NCBI GenBank assembly: GCA_002506255.1
Contig: DAXF01000010.1
Span: forward strand, 4,456 to 17,236
DNA: 12,781 nt
DNA from: Methanomassiliicoccaceae archaeon UBA367
GTDB taxonomy: Archaea; Thermoplasmatota; Thermoplasmata; Methanomassiliicoccales; Methanomethylophilaceae
Reading direction: 5' to 3'
The position numbers and the translations under genes were made by a program. Each line of letters starts with the position of its first letter. The first letter of the stretch is position 1. Positions 1 through 6,928 of the stretch are shown piece by piece. The notes below the pieces were generated by a model, which had not been told where the DNA came from, did not search any database, and saw only the letters and a list, made by a program, of their open reading frames with translations.

Positions 1-219
1 GCCGCCATACTGGTAGTGACCTCCGAAGAGACGATGCACAGCGCCTTCTACCTGGCGCTGGTATTCTTCTGCGTAGGAGTGACGTACTTCTTCCTGGCAG
101 CACCCTTCGTGGGTGTCATCCAGATAATGGTGTACGTCGGAGCGATCACGATGCTGTTCGCATTCGGTCTGATGCTCACGAGAAGGGGCATGTCCGACGA
201 GGGAGGTGAGAGCTCATGA
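1..219 (+). CDS. fpoJ: FpoJ, N-terminal part (NuoJ/ND6-like membrane subunit), 5' end outside window
   Basis: Membrane subunit of the Fpo/complex I-type proton pump, lying where the membrane arm meets the hydrophilic arm. The reading frame is open to base 1 (it begins Ala-Ala-Ile-Leu-Val-Val), so the GTG at 16 is an internal Val codon and the gene starts outside the window; 72 residues are visible. Two membrane segments are seen. The second carries the NuoJ/ND6 signature VYVGAITMLF, the TM3 region that forms the pi-bulge important for coupling in complex I. The protein ends soon after this helix with a charged tail (RRGMSDEGGESS), so it is only the N-terminal portion of a normal NuoJ. The next gene supplies the rest. 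Its TGA stop overlaps that gene's ATG (ATGA at 216-219), indicating translational coupling. The family call is firm; the Fpo rather than Nuo naming rests on the archaeal context. Confidence 0.88.
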   Translation, partial: AAILVVTSEETMHSAFYLALVFFCVGVTYFFLAAPFVGVIQIMVYVGAITMLFAFGLMLTRRGMSDEGGESS

Positions 220-491
220 ACAAGAAATTCATAGGCGCCACCATCGCCGTACTTGTGGTAGTCGCTATGGGAGCCGCCGTGCTCACCTACGACTGGGGAT
301 TCGATGATGAGCCCCAGAGCATACCCTTCGAGCCTGCCGATGACGGCACACTGTCGGTTGACAGTCTCAACTACCAACTGTTCGAGGAATACGGGGCGTT
401 GCTGCTTGCGCTGGGCGTCCTGATGTTCGGAGCCCTGATAGGGGCTTCCTGCGTAGCAAGAGAGGAGGCTGATGAAGATGATTCAGATTGA
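216..491 (+). CDS. fpoJ: FpoJ, C-terminal part (second half of split NuoJ-like subunit)
   Basis: A 91-residue protein with two hydrophobic segments (about residues 5-23 and 60-80) joined by an acidic loop rich in Asp, Glu and Pro, and ending in an acidic tail (EEADEDDSD). It occupies the place of the last two helices of NuoJ: the loop followed by FEEYGALLLALGVLMFGAL matches the usual NuoJ ending, where a short 'lf..Y.l.fe..s.lLL.A..Ga' stretch forms the last helix. The ATG at 216 has a strong ribosome site, GGAGGTGA at 202-209, six bases upstream, and overlaps the stop of the N-terminal half. Its own end overlaps the start of fpoK. Sequence similarity alone is modest for such a short hydrophobic protein; position between fpoJ-N and fpoK makes the call convincing. 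Confidence 0.8.
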   Translation: MNKKFIGATIAVLVVVAMGAAVLTYDWGFDDEPQSIPFEPADDGTLSVDSLNYQLFEEYGALLLALGVLMFGALIGASCVAREEADEDDSD

Positions 492-780
492 GCTTTTCCT
501 CCTGCTGTCAGCCATACTGTTCGTGGTGGGGCTCTACGGGGTCCTGACCACAAACAGAGGCATAGTCATGCTCATGAGCATAGAGATAATGCTGAATGCA
601 GGGAACCTTAACCTGATCGCGTTCGCCGCATACTGGGGCAGCGCTCTCGGGCAGGTTTTCGTTATATTCTCACTGGCCATAGCGGCAGCGGAAGTGGCGG
701 TAGGTATAGCCCTTCTGCTGAACGTCTACAAGGTGAAGAAGACGACGAAGATCAATGATATGACAATCCTGAGGTGGTAG
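478..780 (+). CDS. fpoK: FpoK, NuoK/ND4L-like proton-channel subunit
   Basis: Small three-helix membrane subunit of the Fpo/complex I-type complex, part of the first proton path next to the quinone (here probably methanophenazine-like) site. Helix 2 carries SIEIMLNAGNLN and helix 3 carries AAAEVAVGIALLL. Counted from the ATG at 478, the two buried glutamates are Glu36 and Glu72, the same numbers as the essential glutamates of E. coli NuoK. That numbering and the nine-base spacing to GAGGAGG (462-468) favour 478 over the ATG at 472, which would be only three bases from the ribosome site. The gene overlaps the end of fpoJ-C by 14 bases. It ends with TAG, which lies between the ribosome site of fpoL and the fpoL start. 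Typical family length (about 100 residues). Confidence 0.93.
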   Translation: MIQIELFLLLSAILFVVGLYGVLTTNRGIVMLMSIEIMLNAGNLNLIAFAAYWGSALGQVFVIFSLAIAAAEVAVGIALLLNVYKVKKTTKINDMTILRW

Positions 781-782
781 AT

Positions 783-2825
783 ATGATGTTAGAGTACGTT
801 TGGCTCACGCCGTTGATACCCCTCATATGTTTCGTCATAATCGGGTTCTTCGGCAACAAGATGAAAGAGGGCGGAGGATATGTCGCAATATTCGGCGCCC
901 TGGTAGCATTCGTGATATCTCTCGTCGCGTCCTATGAGTACGTGACAGGGGATCTGTTCGCCATATCTCTGCCGTTCGTCCAAGAGATGAACTGGCTTAC
1001 GATAGGCGCCCACGAGATAAACTTCGGAGTTTACATAGACAGCCTCTCCTGCGTCATGATGCTGTTCGCCTCGTTCATCTCTCTGATGATCTTCGTCTAC
1101 TCTGTCGGCTATATGAGCCACGAGGAGAAGAAGAGGCGCAGATATTACGCAGAGGTCTCCCTCTTCCTTACCGGGATGATGGGGCTCGTCATCTCCAGCA
1201 ACTACCTGGAGATGTTCGTGTTCTGGGAGATAATGGGTCTTTGCTCCTATCTGCTGATAGGCTTCTGGAGCTTCAAGCACAATGACGGCGACGCCGCTTC
1301 CGAGAACGCGGCCTCCGCAGCCAAGAAGGCATTCATCGTTACCCGCCTGGGTGACGTCTGCTTCATGGCCGGGCTGTTCATTCTGCTGAACGAATTCCAC
1401 AGCCTGGACTACGCGGTCGTGTTCGCACAGGCCAACATCGCTGCGGTGGACCCCACCGCCCTTACCATAGCGACCCTGCTGATATTCGCAGGCGCAGTGG
1501 GCAAGAGCGCTCAGTTCCCCCTGCACGACTGGCTCCCGGATGCGATGGCCGGTCCGACGACCGTCTCCGCATTGATCCACGCGGCAACAATGGTCAAGGG
1601 CGGGGTGTACCTCATAGCGAGGTCCTTCCCCATCTTCGTCCAGAACCCCGACGTGATGATATTGGTGGCGTTCGTAGGAGGATTCACAGCGATATTCGCC
1701 GCATCCATGGCCCTCAACAACATGAACATAAAGAGGGTCCTGGCGTACTCCACCCTCTCTCAGCTAGGATACATGTTCCTGGCTCTGGGAGCGGGCGGAT
1801 ACCTCATGGCGATCGGCATGCAGACGGGGAACAACGAGCTTATCGGACTCGGTGCCCTCGGCTACGTGGCGGGTGTGTTCCACATGATAAACCATGCCTT
1901 CTTCAAAGCGCTGCTCTTCCTGGGATCCGGCTCAGTCATACACTCTGCCGGTACGGAGGACATGCGCAAGATGGGCGGCCTGGGCAAGAAGATGAAGATA
2001 ACCTCCATAACAATGCTCATAGGCTCACTGTCCATCGCAGGATTCCCGCTGCTCAGCGGATTCTGGTCCAAGGACCTGGTCCTGGAGACGGCACTTGCGC
2101 CTGCGCATCACGGTCTCGGAGCGGAGTGGACCTTCACGGCCCTCTTCCTCATGGGGATAATCACAGCTTTCATGACGGCGTTCTACATGTTCCGCATGTG
2201 GTTCATGACCTTCAGGGGCAACGAGGGCGAGGCTACACGCCACGCCCACGGCGAGTCCCCCAGGACCATGACCGTCCCGCTGATGATCCTGGCCGTGTTC
2301 GCACTGGGCTCTGGTCTGGGGATACTCTTCGGGCTGAGCAATGCAATAACTGAATCCCTCAGCTGCACGCTGGGATATCTGCACATACACAGCCACTCGG
2401 GCATGACCATAGCGGAGGACATATTCACGAACGTCTGGACCTACGTATCCATAGTTCTGACTCTCCTAGGCATATACCTCGGTTGGTTGATGTACTGCAA
2501 GAAGAGCATGGACCCCGGAAGATTCAACAAGAATGGGGAATCCCGGTTCTATAAGCTCCTCACGAAGAGGTACTACTTCCCGCAGATATACAACGCCATA
2601 TCCTGGAAACTGGGATACGGCGTGGCCAAGGGCGTGGACTACATGGATAAGGAAGTCATAGACGGCACGGTGAACGGGCTGTCCAATGCGGTTGTCGGTG
2701 CTGGTGACTCTCTGAGCTCTGTCCAGACAGGCAACCTGAACAACTATGCAGCATGGGTCTACACAGGCGTGATAGTGCTTGTGGCGGTCATCGTGGCTGT
2801 ATTCATAGCGAATGGAGGGATCTGA
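783..2825 (+). CDS. fpoL: FpoL, NuoL/ND5-like antiporter-type proton-pumping subunit
   Basis: Largest membrane subunit of the Fpo-type complex, 680 residues, expected to have about 16 membrane helices. Pump residues of the family are visible: Glu149 in FWEIMGLCSYLLIGFW (TM5), Asp191 in TRLGDVCF, Lys241 in GKSAQFPLHDWLPDAMAGPT (TM7) and His266 in ALIHAATMV. Residue 272 is Lys in TMVKGGVY, where NuoL usually has Thr. Past about residue 560 the chain has the extra C-terminal part typical of NuoL/ND5: a helix, a long amphipathic stretch (the lateral helix that runs along the arm) and a final anchor helix ending IANGGI. The ATG at 783 is chosen because GAGGTG at 771-776 is six bases upstream; a GTG at 774 in the same frame would start inside that site. 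The last codons carry the ribosome site of fpoM. Confidence 0.95.
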   Translation: MMLEYVWLTPLIPLICFVIIGFFGNKMKEGGGYVAIFGALVAFVISLVASYEYVTGDLFAISLPFVQEMNWLTIGAHEINFGVYIDSLSCVMMLFASFISLMIFVYSVGYMSHEEKKRRRYYAEVSLFLTGMMGLVISSNYLEMFVFWEIMGLCSYLLIGFWSFKHNDGDAASENAASAAKKAFIVTRLGDVCFMAGLFILLNEFHSLDYAVVFAQANIAAVDPTALTIATLLIFAGAVGKSAQFPLHDWLPDAMAGPTTVSALIHAATMVKGGVYLIARSFPIFVQNPDVMILVAFVGGFTAIFAASMALNNMNIKRVLAYSTLSQLGYMFLALGAGGYLMAIGMQTGNNELIGLGALGYVAGVFHMINHAFFKALLFLGSGSVIHSAGTEDMRKMGGLGKKMKITSITMLIGSLSIAGFPLLSGFWSKDLVLETALAPAHHGLGAEWTFTALFLMGIITAFMTAFYMFRMWFMTFRGNEGEATRHAHGESPRTMTVPLMILAVFALGSGLGILFGLSNAITESLSCTLGYLHIHSHSGMTIAEDIFTNVWTYVSIVLTLLGIYLGWLMYCKKSMDPGRFNKNGESRFYKLLTKRYYFPQIYNAISWKLGYGVAKGVDYMDKEVIDGTVNGLSNAVVGAGDSLSSVQTGNLNNYAAWVYTGVIVLVAVIVAVFIANGGI

Positions 2826-2826
2826 G

Positions 2827-4329
2827 ATGATAGAGATACCGTATCTGCTGTCTCTCCTGATCCTTGTGCCGCTTATCGGTACTGTGGCAACACTGTTCCT
2901 TGGCGGTAAGGGAAAGAATGCGGCCATAGTGGCCGGGGTGTTCTCCGTCATTGAGCTGATCCTCGCACTTACCCTTGTGTTCGTGGAGGACCTCAGCACT
3001 CTGAGTGAGAGCTACGTCTGGATTGACGCGATGGGTCTGAAGATCAACTTCGCCCTGGGCGTGGACGGCCTGAGCATACTCATGGTCGTCCTGACGGCTA
3101 TCCTGATGCCCGTGGTCATACTGTACTCCCTCTCTGAGGGAGACAGGCCGAACTATTTCCACGCACTGCTGCTGGCCATACAGGTCGGTCTCATGGGCGT
3201 GTACCTGGCACAGGATTACTTCCTGTTCTACGTGATGTGGGAAGTAACTCTCATACCGATGTACTTCCTGATATCCTGGTACGGAGGACCCCGCAGGCAT
3301 TACGCCGCGATCAAGTTCTTCATCTACACCCATGTGGCGTCTTTGGTGATGCTAATAGGGATATTCGCGACGGTATTCCAGGCAGCAACTGTCAACGGAT
3401 ACGTGGACTTTTCCTTCGCTGCGGTCCTGGCAGCATCTCCGGCATTCTCGGAGCTGTTCCAGACTGTGGTGTTCGGATTGCTGTTCTTCGGATTCATCGT
3501 CAAGATGCCGATGGCCCCGTTCCACACATGGCTTCCGGATGCTCACGTCGAGGCGCCCACGGGCGGCTCGGTGATGCTGGCCGCAGTCATGCTGAAGATG
3601 GGTTCCTACGGTATAATCAGGATATGCCTCGAAGTGTTCCCTGAAGCGGCCATCAACTGGCAGTGGGTCATGATAGCCATAGGTCTGGCATCTATGGTGT
3701 ACGGAGCGTATGCCTGCATAGCACAGAAGGACCTGAAGAAGATGGTCGCATACTCGTCCATCAGTCACATGGGCCTTGTTCTGCTGGGAATAGCGATGCT
3801 CTCCCCCGCAGGCATAACCTTCGCGGTGCTGCAGATGTTCGCCCACGGCCTCATATCCGCAGTCCTCTTCATGGTCTGCGGATTCGTAGGGCACAGCTTG
3901 GGAACGAGGGATATCCCTCTCCTGGGCGGTCTTGCAGGGAAGTTGCCGTACATGTCCGCGTTCATGATGTTCTCGTTCATGGCATCCCTGGGGCTTCCTG
4001 GCCTCGTGGGATTCGTGGCCGAGTTCGGAGTGCTGTTCTCCTTCTGGGAGTTCCTCTCCGGATCGGAGTACGCGATCCTGATCGCGTTGGGCCCGATCTA
4101 CATGATGCTGACCGCAGGCTACTATCTGTGGGCCATGCAGAGAACGCTCTTCGGGAAAGAGACCCAAAAGGTCGACCTTTCCCATGCCCACGACCTGAGA
4201 AGGTCCGAGGCCGTGTCCATGGGCATACTGTGCGCGCTCATAGCGCTGTTCGGTATCATGCCTCTGCTGGCCACGGACTTCATAATGCCGTATGCTGACT
4301 ATCTAGTTGCCATAATCGGAGGTGTATAA
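2827..4329 (+). CDS. fpoM: FpoM, NuoM/ND4-like antiporter-type proton-pumping subunit
   Basis: Second antiporter-like subunit of the membrane arm, 500 residues, expected to have about 14 membrane helices. Counted from the ATG at 2827, family pump residues are Glu139 in VMWEVTLIPMYFLISWYGG (TM5), Lys226 in GFIVKMPMAPFHTWLPDAH (TM7) and Lys257 in GGSVMLAAVMLKMGSYGIIR (TM8). The segment SISHMGLVLLGIA and the later GLPGLVGFVAEF, with its glutamate, are also typical NuoM. The ATG at 2827 has GGAGG (2814-2818) eight bases upstream and follows the fpoL stop by one base; an in-frame ATG at 2812 would overlap the ribosome site and is less likely. Fpo naming follows from the operon and archaeal context. 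Confidence 0.95.
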   Translation: MIEIPYLLSLLILVPLIGTVATLFLGGKGKNAAIVAGVFSVIELILALTLVFVEDLSTLSESYVWIDAMGLKINFALGVDGLSILMVVLTAILMPVVILYSLSEGDRPNYFHALLLAIQVGLMGVYLAQDYFLFYVMWEVTLIPMYFLISWYGGPRRHYAAIKFFIYTHVASLVMLIGIFATVFQAATVNGYVDFSFAAVLAASPAFSELFQTVVFGLLFFGFIVKMPMAPFHTWLPDAHVEAPTGGSVMLAAVMLKMGSYGIIRICLEVFPEAAINWQWVMIAIGLASMVYGAYACIAQKDLKKMVAYSSISHMGLVLLGIAMLSPAGITFAVLQMFAHGLISAVLFMVCGFVGHSLGTRDIPLLGGLAGKLPYMSAFMMFSFMASLGLPGLVGFVAEFGVLFSFWEFLSGSEYAILIALGPIYMMLTAGYYLWAMQRTLFGKETQKVDLSHAHDLRRSEAVSMGILCALIALFGIMPLLATDFIMPYADYLVAIIGGV

Positions 4330-4331
4330 CC

Positions 4332-5852
4332 ATGAGTATTGCATTCATAGACAACCTCGACCTGTCTTTCATCAGCACGGTCTTCGGTAGCACGGTGCCT
4401 ATCGCCCCGCAGATAGTCATAATCCTGGCGGCAATACTGTCGCCTGCGATCTACCTTCTCACAAAGAAGGGAAAGGCTGTGGGTCTGTTCGCACTGTTGA
4501 TGATCGTGATCTCAGGGTTACTCACCGGAGTCATGATCGCACAGGGAGAGAACTTCTACGGGGAGTATGCAGGGCTGTTCGCCTTCGATCCGTTCTCCGG
4601 ATTGATGATGCTGTTGTTCCTTGCCGTGGCCTTCATAGCTGTGCTGGCCTCGCTCAATTACTCGGAGATGACCAAGTATAAGGGCGAGTACTATGCCCTC
4701 ATACTCGGCGCCACCGCAGGCATGATGTTCGTGGCCGGTTCCAGCAACCTTCTGACGATCTTCGTCGGTGTGGAAGTTGTGAGCATAGCCTCGTACGCCA
4801 TGGTCGCCCTGAAGAAGAACGACCCCAGGGCTGCAGAGGCCGGGTTCAAGTACATGGTCATAGGAGCCATCTCCACGGCACTGACTCTCTTCGGAATGTC
4901 GATGCTCTACGGAGTAACTGGAACACTGGCAATAAATGAGATCGGCCCCGTCATCAACGGGCTTGGATTCACAATGCCCGTCGTGATAGGTCTTGTGACC
5001 ATCATCGCAGGGTACGGTTTCAAGATCGCTGCAGTGCCCTTCCACATGTGGGCGCCTGACGTCTACGAGGGAGCAGCCACCCCCGTCTCCGGGTTCCTGG
5101 CAACAGGATCCAAGAAGATGGGATTCGTGGCACTGTTCAAGATCTTCATCGTGCTGTTCGTCCTGGCGAGCACCAACCTTGCCGAGAGCATGCAGTGGAC
5201 ATTCGCCGTCATAGCGGCGATAACCATGACCGTGGGCAACCTGGTGGCGATATCCCAGACGAACATCAAGAGGATGCTGGCATACTCCAGTATCGCTCAG
5301 GCAGGCTACATCCTGATCGCTCTCGCGGTCATGAGCCAGTATGCTATGCAGGGCGCTATGTTCCACATGTTCACTCATGTGTTCATGAAGGGAGGCGCCT
5401 TCGTCATAGTAGCGGCTCTGATAACCGCCGGACTGGGCGAGAGGATAGAGGACTACAGGGGCCTGGCAAAGAGGGCACCGTTCATGGCGTTCGCGATGCT
5501 GCTGTTCCTGTTCTCTCTGGCCGGGATACCTCCTCTGGCAGGGTTCACGTCCAAGTTCGTGCTGTTCTCCAGTGCGATATATGTGGACGGAGCCGTTGTG
5601 ACGGACTGGGTCTGGCTTGCTCTCGTGGCGATACTGAACTCCGCGATATCCCTGTACTATTATGCAAGGGTCGTAAAGGCCATGTACATAGAGACCGGGG
5701 AATCCCAGGAGAAGGTGAAGGTGAAGGGAGTCTATACGTTCACAGTTCTGCTGTGCGTCATAGGTGTCATCGTTCTCGGTGTATATCCGGGGCCCCTTCT
5801 CGAGCTCATCGGCCAGGCCGCAGGCGATCTGATAAGCAAGATACCGCTGTAA
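4332..5852 (+). CDS. fpoN: FpoN, NuoN/ND2-like antiporter-type proton-pumping subunit
   Basis: Third antiporter-like subunit of the Fpo-type complex, 506 residues. Family residues are Glu148 in FVGVEVVSIASYAMVAL (TM5), Lys231 in GYGFKIAAVPFHMWAPDVYE (TM7) and Lys261/262 in FLATGSKKMGFVALFK (TM8). The motif FHMWAPDVYEGAATPV distinguishes NuoN from NuoL and NuoM. The start at 4332 has GGAGGTG (4318-4324) seven bases upstream and follows the fpoM stop by two bases. This is the last gene of the operon: a U-rich terminator follows and the next gene has its own promoter. No fpoO-like [2Fe-2S] gene follows, unlike the Methanosarcina fpo operon, which fits the shorter complex reported for Methanomassiliicoccales. 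Confidence 0.95.
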   Translation: MSIAFIDNLDLSFISTVFGSTVPIAPQIVIILAAILSPAIYLLTKKGKAVGLFALLMIVISGLLTGVMIAQGENFYGEYAGLFAFDPFSGLMMLLFLAVAFIAVLASLNYSEMTKYKGEYYALILGATAGMMFVAGSSNLLTIFVGVEVVSIASYAMVALKKNDPRAAEAGFKYMVIGAISTALTLFGMSMLYGVTGTLAINEIGPVINGLGFTMPVVIGLVTIIAGYGFKIAAVPFHMWAPDVYEGAATPVSGFLATGSKKMGFVALFKIFIVLFVLASTNLAESMQWTFAVIAAITMTVGNLVAISQTNIKRMLAYSSIAQAGYILIALAVMSQYAMQGAMFHMFTHVFMKGGAFVIVAALITAGLGERIEDYRGLAKRAPFMAFAMLLFLFSLAGIPPLAGFTSKFVLFSSAIYVDGAVVTDWVWLALVAILNSAISLYYYARVVKAMYIETGESQEKVKVKGVYTFTVLLCVIGVIVLGVYPGPLLELIGQAAGDLISKIPL

Positions 5853-5868
5853 ACCACTTATCAACCTC

Positions 5869-5883
5869 TTCTTTTTTTTCTAT
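5869..5883 (+). terminator. U-tract terminator of the fpo operon
   Basis: Sixteen bases after the fpoN stop lies TTCTTTTTTTTCTAT, with eight uninterrupted T residues at 5872-5879. Archaeal RNA polymerase stops at such T-rich runs without needing a hairpin, and no stable hairpin directly precedes it. The run separates the fpo operon from the isoprenoid genes, which have their own promoter. Confidence 0.65.
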
Positions 5884-5895
5884 ATCCAGCATAAG

Positions 5896-5920
5896 CCAGA
5901 TTGCATTTTGTGGAATCTGG
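5896..5920. promoter_or_regulatory. 25-bp imperfect dyad upstream of the prenyl synthase TATA box; putative operator
   Basis: Left arm CCAGATTGCA (5896-5905) and right arm TGGAATCTGG (5911-5920) are inverted repeats with one mismatch (5903/5913) around a five-base centre, TTTTG. The outer seven bases, CCAGATT and AATCTGG, match perfectly. The dyad abuts the BRE/TATA element at 5921-5934, where archaeal regulators often bind. Its size fits a homodimeric winged-helix or helix-turn-helix factor, but no regulator gene is visible in the window. As RNA it could also form a hairpin, but it lies after the U-tract, so a terminator role is less likely. Confidence 0.45.
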
Positions 5921-5934
5921 AAAGAATTTAAGTA
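5921..5934 (+). promoter_or_regulatory. BRE/TATA promoter of the isoprenoid genes (leaderless)
   Basis: A purine-rich BRE (AAAGAA, 5921-5926) is followed by the TATA element TTTAAGTA (5927-5934). Its centre is about 27 bases before the ATG at 5958, so transcription should begin at or next to the start codon. No Shine-Dalgarno sequence precedes that ATG, which agrees with a leaderless mRNA. Confidence 0.65.
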
Positions 5935-5957
5935 GGTAATATGTCTAGCCTTCTGCA

Positions 5958-6923
5958 ATGCCCAAGGCCTGGTTCGACACTATCTTAGACGATATGCGGA
6001 GGGTGGATGAGTTTGCAGAAGAGGCAACCTATTCCGACAACCCCGAGCTTAACGAGATGTGCCGATATGTGATGGGCTCAGGCGGCAAGAAGTTCAGGCC
6101 AGCTGTTTGCGTGCTCTCTTATCTGGCATGCGGAGGCGAGGATCGGGAGACCGCTGCGAAGGTGGGAACGGCCTTCGAGATAATCCACAACGCCTCATTG
6201 ATCCATGACGACATAAACGATAATGGGGAAGTGCGCAGAGGAAGAAGGACGTTGCACAGGGAGTATTCCATCAGCAAGGCCGTTGTGGTCGGGGACTTCC
6301 TGTTGGCCAAAGGTTTCAGCATATTGGCGGAGTCCAGCGTGGACATTGTGAAAGTGATAGTTAATGCGGCTGTAGCGATGGGCGAGAGTGAGTTCGTGCA
6401 GCAACGTTTCGAGCATAAGGTCAAGGTCACCGAGGATGACTATTTGGAGATAATAGGCGGTAAGACCTCTAAGCTCATTGAGGCCTGTGCAAGGGCAGGA
6501 GCAATGCTGGCGGACTCCGACGAGAAATCCGCGGATAGGCTGGGTCTTTTTGCCGCAGAGATAGGCATAGCATTCCAGATCATCGATGATGTCCTTGATG
6601 TCACCGGGGACCCTCATATGACGGGGAAGAAGGTCGGGCTTGATCTCGAAGAGGGCAAACCCACCCTTCCGATCATATACGCCATGGAACATGACACTCA
6701 CGGTAAGGAGCTTGCATCCCTTTTCAGGAAGAAAGGTCTCTCGGAAGGGGAGAAGGACAGAGCTATAGAATTGATAAAGAGCACCGATTCCCTGGATCGA
6801 TGCGTGGCAAGAGCGCAGCTCTCAGCAGATAAGGCGTTGAAATACCTGTCAAGCATTCCAGAGTCAGAATACAAGGAATCGCTTAAACTTCTGGCACAGT
6901 ATACCGTGTCTCGTGAAAGGTGA
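5958..6923 (+). CDS. idsA: (E)-polyprenyl diphosphate synthase (GGPP/longer-chain)
   Basis: Soluble trans-prenyltransferase that adds isopentenyl diphosphate units to an allylic diphosphate, feeding archaeal ether lipids or a prenylated cofactor. 321 residues, normal length. Motifs in order: GGKKFRP (42-48) for IPP binding; first Asp-rich motif DDIND at 84-88; GGKTSKL (168-174); FQIIDDVLD with the second Asp-rich motif at 210-214; GKKVGLDLEEGKPTLP (223-238). Residue 79, five before the first Asp, is Ala. Archaeal C20 synthases often carry a bulky aromatic residue there that blocks elongation, while longer-chain enzymes have a small one, so the product may exceed C20. If this is the only such enzyme in the genome it must still supply C20. 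Likely leaderless start at 5958. The following reductase gene is five bases downstream and probably cotranscribed. Confidence 0.9.
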   Translation: MPKAWFDTILDDMRRVDEFAEEATYSDNPELNEMCRYVMGSGGKKFRPAVCVLSYLACGGEDRETAAKVGTAFEIIHNASLIHDDINDNGEVRRGRRTLHREYSISKAVVVGDFLLAKGFSILAESSVDIVKVIVNAAVAMGESEFVQQRFEHKVKVTEDDYLEIIGGKTSKLIEACARAGAMLADSDEKSADRLGLFAAEIGIAFQIIDDVLDVTGDPHMTGKKVGLDLEEGKPTLPIIYAMEHDTHGKELASLFRKKGLSEGEKDRAIELIKSTDSLDRCVARAQLSADKALKYLSSIPESEYKESLKLLAQYTVSRER

Positions 6924-6928
6924 TAATC

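Noticed and set aside
774..776. Upstream in-frame starts for fpoL (774), fpoM (2812), the reductase (6920) and csl4 (10027)
   Set aside because: Each lies in or upstream of the ribosome site that serves the next in-frame ATG, with poor spacing of its own.
789..1580. 263-residue open frame on the minus strand, and similar long frames opposite fpoM (3352-4191)
   Set aside because: Both are antisense to clear NuoL/NuoM-type genes and have low-complexity, shadow-like composition and no ribosome sites.
4518..5864. 448-residue open frame on the minus strand
   Set aside because: Lies opposite fpoN, is rich in His, Gln and Arg without hydrophobic order or motifs, and is a shadow of a well-supported gene with high GC at third positions.
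5195..5935. 246-residue plus-strand frame running past the end of fpoN
   Set aside because: It is the out-of-frame shadow of fpoN (Arg/Gly/His-rich) extended into the intergenic region; its tail covers the terminator and promoter.
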